From Blastocatellia bacterium (GTDB lineage: Bacteria > Acidobacteriota > Blastocatellia > HR10): a stretch of 54,463 nucleotides of DNA. The stretch is taken from contig DATLZR010000083.1 in the NCBI GenBank assembly GCA_035573895.1, positions 1 to 54,463 of the forward strand. The letters are read 5' to 3'. The notes beneath the pieces are model-generated. The model was not told the origin of the DNA. It worked only from the letters and a program-made list of their open reading frames with translations, and ran no database searches. The position numbers were made by a program, and so were the translations under genes. The stretch's first letter is position 1. Each line of letters starts with the position of its first letter. This document shows, one piece after another, positions 47,976 to 54,463 of this stretch.

Positions 47976-48878
47976 ATGAGACGACAGGTCGGTGTGGGAA
48001 TGTTTATCCTGCTTCTGCTCGGCGGGACCATGCCCTGCAATGCCCAACAGCGATTGAAGATTTACATTTCGGCGGATATGGAAGGGATCGCGGGCGTTGT
48101 GACCGACGAGCAGTTGGGACCGAACGGGTTTGAGTACCAGCGATTCCGCGAGTTCATGACCGCCGAAGTCAATGCGGCCATCGAAGCGGCGCGACAGGCC
48201 GGAGCGACCGACATCGTCGTGAGCGATTCTCACGGCAACGGGCAGAACCTGCTCATCGAGAAACTACCCAAAGATGTCACTGTTGTTCGCGCCTGGCCTC
48301 GACCGCTCATGATGATGCAAGGGATTGATGAGACCTTCGACGGAGCCATTTTCATCGGCTATCACGCCAGCGCCGCCAATCCCCAGGGGGTTCGCGCGCA
48401 CACGATCTCCAGCGCCCGGTTTGCTGATGTTCGCCTCAACGGGGTTTCGGTGTCCGAGGCGGTGATCAATGCCGCCATCGCCGGTCATTTCAATGTCCCG
48501 GTCATCATGATCTCCGGCGATGATGCCGCCGTCGGCGAAGCCGCCACTGTGCTCGGAAATATCGAAACGGCGGTCGTCAAATGGAACTACGGATTTCATT
48601 CGGCCCGGACGCTGACGCCGGAGGCGGCTACCGAGGTGATCCGCCAGAAGGTGCGGGCTGCTATCGGCCGAATCAAAGAGTTCAAACCTTACCGTGTGAG
48701 GACGCCGGTGACGCTGGAGATTCAATTCAAGAACTATCGCCCGGCGGAGATCCTGAGCTACCTCCCGATCGTTGAGCGGATCGGGTCGCGCACAATACGC
48801 ATGGTCGGCAAGGATATGATCGAGGTCTCAAAATTTCTGGAGTTCGTCGTCACATACGATCCATCGCTTGCGCCTTGA
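47976..48878 (+). CDS. dppA: M55-family D-aminopeptidase (DppA-like), secreted
   Basis: Protein of 300 residues. A signal peptide (VGVGMFILLLLGGTMPCNAQ) is followed by the M55 zinc site: KIYISADMEGIAGVV (Asp and Glu ligands), VSDSHGNGQNLL, FIGYHASAANPQG with the zinc-ligand His, and VIMISGDDAAVGEA. DppA removes N-terminal D-amino acids from peptides, probably cell-wall peptides in the periplasm. The ATG at 47976 follows AAGGAGG and starts the signal peptide; the open frame upstream to 47754 is built of palindromic repeats. Its 3' end recurs at 49976. Confidence 0.92.
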   Translation: MRRQVGVGMFILLLLGGTMPCNAQQRLKIYISADMEGIAGVVTDEQLGPNGFEYQRFREFMTAEVNAAIEAARQAGATDIVVSDSHGNGQNLLIEKLPKDVTVVRAWPRPLMMMQGIDETFDGAIFIGYHASAANPQGVRAHTISSARFADVRLNGVSVSEAVINAAIAGHFNVPVIMISGDDAAVGEAATVLGNIETAVVKWNYGFHSARTLTPEAATEVIRQKVRAAIGRIKEFKPYRVRTPVTLEIQFKNYRPAEILSYLPIVERIGSRTIRMVGKDMIEVSKFLEFVVTYDPSLAP

Positions 48879-48911
48879 GGCAAAGCGACGGCGAAGGGAG
48901 GATCGGTCATG
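48778..48911 (+). repeat. Direct repeat containing the dppA 3' end, left copy
   Basis: The last 100 bases of dppA plus 33 bases downstream, including the ATG of a truncated 6-codon frame (48909-48929), recur at 49976-50107. The right copy leads into the start of the amidohydrolase, so the left copy also keeps the point where that gene once began. Identity is high: one uninterrupted identical block of 43 bases runs from CATGGTCGGC to CTGGAG. Confidence 0.85.
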
Positions 48912-49136
48912 ACGAGGACTGCGCCGTAATTTTCGCCTCGACCTAACCGGGACTCCCGCTACTCTTGGCTGTGTCACTCGAACCCGTTCCACTTTTGATT
49001 CGGCAACGCGAGGGAAATTACACGGGGTCAGTCATCATTGGAGCCACCAGGGCGCTTGAATCTCCTATCGGATTGGGGCTACTATGGACAACCTGATGCG
49101 AGAGACGTGGTGACGACACGGGAGACGATCACGAGC

Positions 49137-49415
49137 ATGAAAAGTCCATCGCCAACGGAAGCCCGCGCCCAGCGCGGAGAAGCGATTTATCGGCAGTTCC
49201 TTCGCGATAAGCTGGAGCCGACGCACAAAGGAGAGTTCGTGGCCATCGAGCCTGACTCAGGCGACTACTTCCTTGGCAAGACCTCGCTTGAGGCTATTTT
49301 GAAGGCGCGCCAGAAACATCCCGACAAGGTTTTTCATGTGATTCGTATCGGACATCCGACGGTAGGGAAGATCGGGCGGTGCGGGCATGATTCGCGGATA
49401 CGTCAACGCGGATGA
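49137..49415 (+). CDS. Small conserved-looking protein preceding a retropepsin-like gene
   Basis: Frame of 92 residues from ATG 49137. The middle part EFVAIEPDSGDYFLGKTSLE then AILKARQKHPDKVFHVIRIG is a pattern I recognise from small proteins that precede retropepsin-like genes in many bacteria; its function is not known. The final 15 residues overlap the next gene by 29 bases. The gene lies between the two copies of the dppA 3' end. The start could be further upstream (49038), but the N-terminus there has no family-like sequence. Confidence 0.65.
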   Translation: MKSPSPTEARAQRGEAIYRQFLRDKLEPTHKGEFVAIEPDSGDYFLGKTSLEAILKARQKHPDKVFHVIRIGHPTVGKIGRCGHDSRIRQRG

Positions 49416-49746
49416 TGAAGCCGTCATTGAAGTAGAAATCATCGGCTCGGGGCTGATTGAGGCCGTCATTGACACAGGCTTCAGCGGTTTTCTCGTATTG
49501 CCCCGCACCCACCCATATAGTTCGACCCTCCCCGTAGTAGCCTCTGAGACCTACGACGTGGCGGGCGGACAACGCGTGACTTTTGATGTGGCTTTGGGGA
49601 AGATCCACTGGATGGGACAGGCCATGCTGGTGGAGATTCTTCTCAGTCCGGGGGCTGAGGTGCTCATCGGAACACAGGTGTTCCGAGGACAGCGACTGGA
49701 GATTGATTACGACAAGCGCACCGTTATGGTTGACTTCAGCCCCTAG
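49387..49746 (+). CDS. Retropepsin-like aspartic protease family protein
   Basis: Protein of 119 residues with the clan AA catalytic triad motif in LIEAVIDTGFSGFLVLP (Asp-Thr-Gly). The flap-like region (YDVAGGQRVTFDVALGKI) and the second hydrophobic motif with EVLIGTQVFRGQRLEID follow. It is the size of one retropepsin monomer, so the active enzyme would be a dimer. No signal peptide: cytoplasmic. It overlaps the preceding small gene by 29 bases. Proteolysis is inferred; no substrate is known. Confidence 0.75.
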   Translation: MIRGYVNADDEAVIEVEIIGSGLIEAVIDTGFSGFLVLPRTHPYSSTLPVVASETYDVAGGQRVTFDVALGKIHWMGQAMLVEILLSPGAEVLIGTQVFRGQRLEIDYDKRTVMVDFSP

Positions 49747-49975
49747 TCTTCCGATTCTCCTGAACGACGGGGTGAGAGAGTACCATGCGGCTGAATCTCA
49801 GAGCAGGTCGAATCGCCCCAATAAATAGCTCTCGTGCGAAAAGAATGTTCAGGCTCGATACGCGAGCAAATGAAGCACATTCAATGCAGCTATCGCGATA
49901 CCATGCGCGATGGCTCCGGCGAGCAACTCGCTATCCTCCTGCCTCTTGGGGAAAGCGTCATGCCGATTATCGGGG

Positions 49976-50075
49976 GATTGGATCACGCACAATAGGCATG
50001 GTCGGCAAGGATATGATCGAGGTCTCAAAATTTCTGGAGCTTGTCGTCACATACGATCCATCGCTTGCGCCTTGA
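49976..50075 (+). pseudogene. dppA: dppA 3'-end fragment
   Basis: The last 32 codons of the M55 peptidase gene reappear: GSRTIGMVGKDMIEVSKFLE then LVVTYDPSLAP and a stop. The preceding sequence is not dppA. It is the right copy of the direct repeat and sits immediately upstream of the amidohydrolase ribosome-binding site, so its ribosome-binding region (GAGGAGGT) now serves that gene. Confidence 0.85.
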
Positions 50076-50104
50076 GGCAAAGCGACGGCGAGAGGAGGTG
50101 GGTC

Positions 50105-51424
50105 ATGAGGACGTTACTCTTTCTGCTGCTGGGCGTCGGTGTGATTGTTTCGGGATCGGAGCCTGACGGCTTCTCTCAATCGAGCGAGCGTCCGCTGCGA
50201 GTGAACGGGCGGCGGATTGAGGAGCGGCTGATGGCGCTCGCGCAATTCGGCAAAAATCCCGAAGGCGGCGTCAGCCGCGTCGCCTTCAGCGACGCTGACG
50301 TTCAGGGTCGCCAGTACATCATCTCGCTCATGCGCGAGGCCGGTCTGACGGTGCGGATTGATCCGGCGGGCAACATCATCGGGCGACGCGACGGGAGCGA
50401 TCCGTCGCTTCCGGTCATCCTCTTCGGATCGCACATTGATTCGGTTCCGCGCGGGGGGAATTACGATGGAGATGTCGGCGTCATCGGCGCCATCGAATGC
50501 GTTCAGGTGCTCAAAGAAAACGGGGTGATCACGCGGCATCCGCTGGAAGTGGTCGTCTTCGCCGACGAAGAAGGAGGGCTCGTGGGCAGTCGGGCCATGA
50601 TCGGCGAGCTGACGCCGGAGACGCTCGACGTCATCAGTCACAGCGGCAAAACCGTGCGCGAAGGCATCCGGTACATCGGCGGCGATCCCGATCGCCTCGC
50701 GGAAGCCCGGCGGCGCAAGGGCGAGATCAAAGCCTATCTCGAACTCCACATCGAGCAAGGGGCGCGACTGGAGGCGGAGAAGGTTCAAATCGGCGTGGTC
50801 GAGGGGATCGTCGGGATCAACTGGTGGAACGTGACCGTTGAAGGGTTCGCCAATCACGCCGGGACGACGCCGATGGACCGGCGGCGGGATGCGCTGCTTG
50901 CGGCGGCTCACCTCATCATCGCTGTGAATCGCATCGTCACGAGCGTGCCCGGACAACAGGTGGGGACGGTCGGGCGCATCGCGGCTGAACCGGGCGCTCC
51001 CAACGTCATCCCCGGTCGCGTGGTGATGAGCCTCGAATTGCGCGACCTCTCGCGCGAGAAAGTGGCCTCGCTGTTTGAAAAGATTCAGCAGGAGGCGCGG
51101 GCCATCGAAGGGCGATTTGGCGTGACCATTCGATTCGATCCGATCCCGGCCAATTCGATCCCGGCGATGACCGACGAGCGCGTGCGCCGGCTCATCGCCG
51201 AATCCGCGCGCGAGCTGGGCCTGAGCTACATGTTCATGCCCAGCGGGGCAGGCCATGATGCCCAGGAGATCGCCCGCATCGCCCCCGTCGGGATGATCTT
51301 CGTCCCCAGCGTGGGCGGCATCAGCCACTCGCCCAGGGAGTACAGTCGGCCCGAGGACATCGCCAACGGGGCGAACGTCCTGCTCCAGACGATCCTCAAG
51401 ATTGATCGCGGAGCACTGCCCTGA
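50105..51424 (+). CDS. M20-family N-carbamoyl-L-amino-acid hydrolase / allantoate amidohydrolase, secreted
   Basis: Protein of 439 residues. A signal peptide (MRTLLFLLLGVGVIVSGSEP) is followed by the M20 dimetal core: VILFGSHIDSVPRGGNYDGD, VVVFADEEGG and YLELHIEQGARLE, then the lid-domain FANHAGTTPMDRRRDAL and the C-terminal GHDAQEIARIAP and GISHSPREY. The HyuC/AllC subgroup hydrolyses N-carbamoyl or ureido groups; specificity is not readable. A periplasmic signal on such an enzyme is unusual and may pair it with the secreted dppA product in amino-acid salvage. ATG 50105 follows GAGGAGGTGGGTC. Confidence 0.9.
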   Translation: MRTLLFLLLGVGVIVSGSEPDGFSQSSERPLRVNGRRIEERLMALAQFGKNPEGGVSRVAFSDADVQGRQYIISLMREAGLTVRIDPAGNIIGRRDGSDPSLPVILFGSHIDSVPRGGNYDGDVGVIGAIECVQVLKENGVITRHPLEVVVFADEEGGLVGSRAMIGELTPETLDVISHSGKTVREGIRYIGGDPDRLAEARRRKGEIKAYLELHIEQGARLEAEKVQIGVVEGIVGINWWNVTVEGFANHAGTTPMDRRRDALLAAAHLIIAVNRIVTSVPGQQVGTVGRIAAEPGAPNVIPGRVVMSLELRDLSREKVASLFEKIQQEARAIEGRFGVTIRFDPIPANSIPAMTDERVRRLIAESARELGLSYMFMPSGAGHDAQEIARIAPVGMIFVPSVGGISHSPREYSRPEDIANGANVLLQTILKIDRGALP

Positions 51425-51561
51425 TGCATGCTCAAGAGGCAGCGAAGACTTTCGAGCCTGAGACGCTTGCGCAAGCGCGAAAGCTTGCGCCACACAAACC
51501 ATATTTTTCGGAGAAATTGCTCATGTGCTCACGCACGCCACGAAGGGTGAAAATGGGTTCG

Positions 51562-51618
51562 CCAACGGATAAAAAGTACCAACGGATGGTTGATCCGTTG
51601 GAACCTTTCATCCGGTGG
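51562..51618. repeat. CCAACGGAT palindromic repeat, copy 3a
   Basis: CCAACGGATAAAAAGTACC opens the left arm, and GATCCGTTGGAACC then TTTCATCCGGTGG close the right. Both halves hold the core twice. Outer TGAAAAT and ATTTTCA lengthen the hairpin. It follows the amidohydrolase gene. Confidence 0.75.
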
Positions 51619-51671
51619 AAGATAATTTTCATGGGAGTCGCTCATGGGGGGTCCCAGACTTTCACCCAGAA

Positions 51672-51763
51672 CCCTTGAAAATGAGGCTCGCCAACGGATA
51701 AAAAGTGCCAAAGGATATTTGATCCGCTGGAACCTTTTATCCGATGGGGAGGATTTTCAAGGG
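51672..51763. repeat. CCAACGGAT palindromic repeat, copy 3b, with extended perfect outer arms
   Basis: The outer arms CCCTTGAAAAT (51672-51682) and ATTTTCAAGGG (51753-51763) are exact complements. Inside them the core element (51691-51747) repeats the family pattern. The full 92 bases can fold into one long interrupted hairpin. It lies between the amidohydrolase and the BNR protein gene, both on +. Confidence 0.8.
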
Positions 51764-51894
51764 AGTTGTCTCTGATGCAGTGGCGTGATCCCAGGACGAT
51801 AAACATCTGGAAGCGCCCGTTTCCAACGGGCCTGGCGCTCAGTTCCACGGAGCCCCCGGAGGCGTGCGCTCCCGGAGATTTTCGGAGGAGGACT

Positions 51895-54463
51895 ATGAGG
51901 GGCAAATACAAATCACATGTGGCTTCTTTCATCGTCGTTTTTGCAATGACGGCGAAGATGCTGATTCCGGTATGGGGTCAGCAAGTTCCCATCAGTTTTG
52001 AGGCGCTCCGGTATCGGTACATCGGACCGGTGGGCAACCGCGTCACGAGCATCGTCGGCGTGCCGGGGCAGCCGAATATCTATTATGCCGGAGCCGCATC
52101 GGGCGGCATCTGGAAGACAACCGATGGAGGCGTAACCTGGCAGCCGATCTTCGATGATCAGCCCGTATCCTCCATTGGCTCGCTGGCTGTCGCACCGTCG
52201 GATCCGAACATCGTGTGGGCGGGAACCGGCGAGGATTGCATTCGCAGTCACATCTCCATCGGCAACGGTATTTACAAATCGCTCGACGCCGGGAAGACGT
52301 GGATGCACATGGGCCTTGAGAAGACGGGCCGCATCGGACGCATCGTCATTGATCCACAGAATCCCGACATTGTTCTGGCCTGCGCCCTGGGCCATGCTTA
52401 CGGACCACAGCCCGAACGTGGCGTCTTTCGCACGACCGATGGAGGCAAGACCTGGGAGAGGACTCTGTTCGTTGACGAGAACACCGGCTGCTCCGACATT
52501 GCCATGGACCCGAACAATCCCCGGATTCTTTTCGCCGGCATGTGGCAATTGGAAATCCACACCTGGGGACGGGAAAGCGGCGGGCCGGGCAGCGGCCTTT
52601 ACATGAGCCGGGATGGCGGCGTGACCTGGAAGCGCCTGACGGGTCGTGGACTGCCCACGCGCGAGGTCGGCAAAATCGCCGTGGCCGTCGCACCGTCCAA
52701 TTCCAACCGGGTCTACGCCATCATCGAGACGGGCGATGGCGTCCCTTGGAAAGGCAAAGAGACGGACCGGGGCACGCTCTGGCGCTCGGACGACGGTGGG
52801 GAGACCTGGCGCGTGGTGAGCTATGATCACTATGTCAACGGGCGCGCTCACTACTACTCGCATCTGGCCGTGGCTCCCGACAACGAGAACGAAGTCTATT
52901 TCCTCACCGCCGCGTTCTCCGTTTCGTTTGATGGTGGCCAGACGATAAATCCGGTGCCTCCCGGATCCAGTCCCGGTGGTGACAATCACGAGATGTGGAT
53001 TGATCCGAAAAATCCCAACCGCATGGCCGTAGCCAATGATGGTGGCGTCTCGCTTTCGACGACGCGAGGCCGCACGTGGCAGCGCATTCAGCTTCCCATC
53101 GCGCAGATGTATCACGTCACGGTGGACAACCAGATCCCGTACTATGTCTACGGCAATCGCCAGGATGGGCCGTCAACGCGAGGGCCGAGCAACAGTCGCC
53201 TGATGGGATTTGGCGGCAGCCCTGGCATTATTCCCCGTGGCGAATGGCACTCGGTCGGAGGCGGCGAGAGCGGCTGGGCCACGCCCGATCCGGTGGATCC
53301 CAATATCATCTGGTCGAGCGCCTCGGGTTCAGGGAGCGTGGGCGGCATCGTCGTCCGCTACGATGAGCGAACCCGACAGGCCCGCAACGTTGAGGTCTGG
53401 CCCGATAGCACCATTGGTTGGCCGGCGGCCGAGCTGAAGTATCGCTTCGTTTGGACGTTCCCCCTGACGATCTCGCCGCACGATCATAACACGGTCTACG
53501 TCGGCAGCCAGTACGTGCATCGCACGACCGACGGGGGACAGAGCTGGCAGGTGATCAGTCCCGACCTGACGAGCAACGACAAGAGCCGACAACAAATCTC
53601 CGGCGGCCTCACTCCCGACAACATCGGCGTGGAGTACGCTCCGGTCGTCTTCGCCATCGCCGAATCGCCGCGGGAAAAGGGAGTCATTTGGGCCGGAACC
53701 AATGATGGTCTCGTGCACATCACCCGGGACGGCGGTCGCACCTGGACCAACGTCACGGCCAACATCCCCAACCTTCCCCCCTGGGGAACGGTGAGCAACA
53801 TCGAGCCCTCGCGCCATCAGGCCGGCAAGGCCTACATCACCGTAGATTTTCACCAGGTCAACAATCGCGACCCCTACGTCTATAAGACGACCGACTACGG
53901 GAAGACGTGGAAACTCATCACCAACGGAATTCCCAGGAGTCCGTTGAGCTATGCTCACTGCATTCGGGAAGACCCGGTTCGACCGGGTTTACTCTACCTG
54001 GGCACGGAAAACGCGCTCTACGTCTCATTCGATGATGGCGAAAACTGGCAGCCGTTGCAGATGAATCTTCCTCATGCGCCGGTTTACTGGCTGGTGGTGC
54101 AGGAGCATTTCAATGATCTCGTGGTGGCGACCTACGGGCGCGGCTTCTGGATTCTGGACGACATCACGCCGTTGCAGCAACTGACGCCGCAGGTTCTCGC
54201 GGCGGAGGCGCATCTGTTCGCTCCTCGGCCGGCTTATCGCTTCCATCCGATCACTCCACCGATGATGATGTCCAACGATCCGACGGCGGGTCAGAATCCA
54301 CCCTATGGAGCTTCAATCAACTACTATTTGAAGTCGGTGCCGAGCGGGGATGTGACCATCCGCATTCTCGACGCCAGGGGGCAGCTCGTGCGCACGCTTC
54401 AGGGCACCAAGCAAGCCGGCCTCAATCGCGTATGGTGGGATTTGCGGACGGAGCTATCGAAGG
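51895..54463 (+). CDS. VPS10/sortilin-type BNR-repeat protein, secreted, 3'-truncated by the window edge
   Basis: At least 856 residues; no stop before the window end. A signal peptide (HVASFIVVFAMTAKMLIPVW) precedes a beta-propeller built of BNR/Asp-box repeats: GGIWKTTDGGVTWQP, GVFRTTDGGKTWER, GLYMSRDGGVTWKR, TLWRSDDGGETWR, HRTTDGGQSWQV, HITRDGGRTWTN and others. The C-terminal visible part (YGRGFWILDDITPL, then VRTLQGTKQAGLNRV) resembles the beta-sandwich that follows in this family. Such large proteins are frequent in Acidobacteriota and may bind or cut glycans or peptides; the activity is unknown. ATG 51895 follows GGAGGAGG closely. Confidence 0.87.
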   Translation, partial: MRGKYKSHVASFIVVFAMTAKMLIPVWGQQVPISFEALRYRYIGPVGNRVTSIVGVPGQPNIYYAGAASGGIWKTTDGGVTWQPIFDDQPVSSIGSLAVAPSDPNIVWAGTGEDCIRSHISIGNGIYKSLDAGKTWMHMGLEKTGRIGRIVIDPQNPDIVLACALGHAYGPQPERGVFRTTDGGKTWERTLFVDENTGCSDIAMDPNNPRILFAGMWQLEIHTWGRESGGPGSGLYMSRDGGVTWKRLTGRGLPTREVGKIAVAVAPSNSNRVYAIIETGDGVPWKGKETDRGTLWRSDDGGETWRVVSYDHYVNGRAHYYSHLAVAPDNENEVYFLTAAFSVSFDGGQTINPVPPGSSPGGDNHEMWIDPKNPNRMAVANDGGVSLSTTRGRTWQRIQLPIAQMYHVTVDNQIPYYVYGNRQDGPSTRGPSNSRLMGFGGSPGIIPRGEWHSVGGGESGWATPDPVDPNIIWSSASGSGSVGGIVVRYDERTRQARNVEVWPDSTIGWPAAELKYRFVWTFPLTISPHDHNTVYVGSQYVHRTTDGGQSWQVISPDLTSNDKSRQQISGGLTPDNIGVEYAPVVFAIAESPREKGVIWAGTNDGLVHITRDGGRTWTNVTANIPNLPPWGTVSNIEPSRHQAGKAYITVDFHQVNNRDPYVYKTTDYGKTWKLITNGIPRSPLSYAHCIREDPVRPGLLYLGTENALYVSFDDGENWQPLQMNLPHAPVYWLVVQEHFNDLVVATYGRGFWILDDITPLQQLTPQVLAAEAHLFAPRPAYRFHPITPPMMMSNDPTAGQNPPYGASINYYLKSVPSGDVTIRILDARGQLVRTLQGTKQAGLNRVWWDLRTELSK

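Noticed and set aside
48940-49030. Seventh copy of the CCAACGGAT repeat near CCACTTTTGATTCGG
   Set aside because: Only a short stretch resembles one arm; no complementary arm was found.
51913-53115. Minus-strand open frame of 400 codons opposite the BNR protein gene
   Set aside because: The plus frame encodes clear Asp-box repeats throughout. The minus frame is a composition artefact.

Overview
The window is a high-GC bacterial chromosome segment that reads as two blocks of housekeeping genes separated by a decayed defence island. The organism is Gram-negative: there is a TonB-type protein, an outer-membrane beta-barrel candidate and a lipoprotein. Gene content fits an Acidobacteriota-like lineage: a compact murD-ftsW-murG-murC-ftsQ-ftsA-ftsZ cluster, VPS10/BNR secreted proteins, an M55 D-aminopeptidase beside a carbamoyl-amino-acid hydrolase, and a SpoIID protein. 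That placement is inference from gene content; no rRNA or tRNA gene was seen.

Layout. (1) 1-8591: 3' part of the division and cell-wall cluster, all on +, genes overlapping or nearly so, with two small hairpins just before ftsZ. (2) 8894-11745, on -: a nucleotide-sugar dehydrogenase followed by a secreted or anchored alkaline-phosphatase-superfamily protein. (3) 12475-25465: the defence island. Its scaffold is a type I restriction locus (hsdM-hsdS-hsdR) that is no longer intact. hsdM is split by a complete type II restriction-methylation pair. Three divergent copies of the hsdM 3' end precede a fic gene, an mntA-hepT toxin-antitoxin pair and hsdS. A SIR2-HerA pair lies between hsdS and a truncated, frameshifted hsdR. 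An Mrr_N-like protein and an AlbA_2 remnant follow. (4) 25595-25791: a 103-bp MITE-like element (second copy, inverted, at 37006-37107) and a 78-bp element with perfect 16-bp inverted ends. (5) 26340-28397, on -: rtcB and a peroxiredoxin-like gene with an in-frame TGA where a redox cysteine is expected, a strong selenoprotein candidate. (6) 28607-36739: outer-membrane protein, thioesterase, two metallopeptidases, CoA-transferase, Crp/Fnr regulator, lipoprotein. (7) 37209-47438: GT39 glycosyltransferase, Gfo/Idh/MocA oxidoreductase, TonB, SpoIID, a 29-codon ORF, then miaA-hfq-tmk-holB-coxG. (8) 47976-54463: M55 peptidase, a two-gene retropepsin module inside a duplicated dppA 3' end, an M20 amidohydrolase, and a large BNR protein that runs off the window.

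The most unusual signals are the mosaic type I locus with repeated hsdM 3' ends, the parallel dppA 3'-end duplication around another cargo, the selenoprotein candidate, and two families of palindromic repeats. One repeat family has a CCAACGGAT core and occurs as six copies in three pairs. Functional names come from motif recognition by eye; no database search was run.
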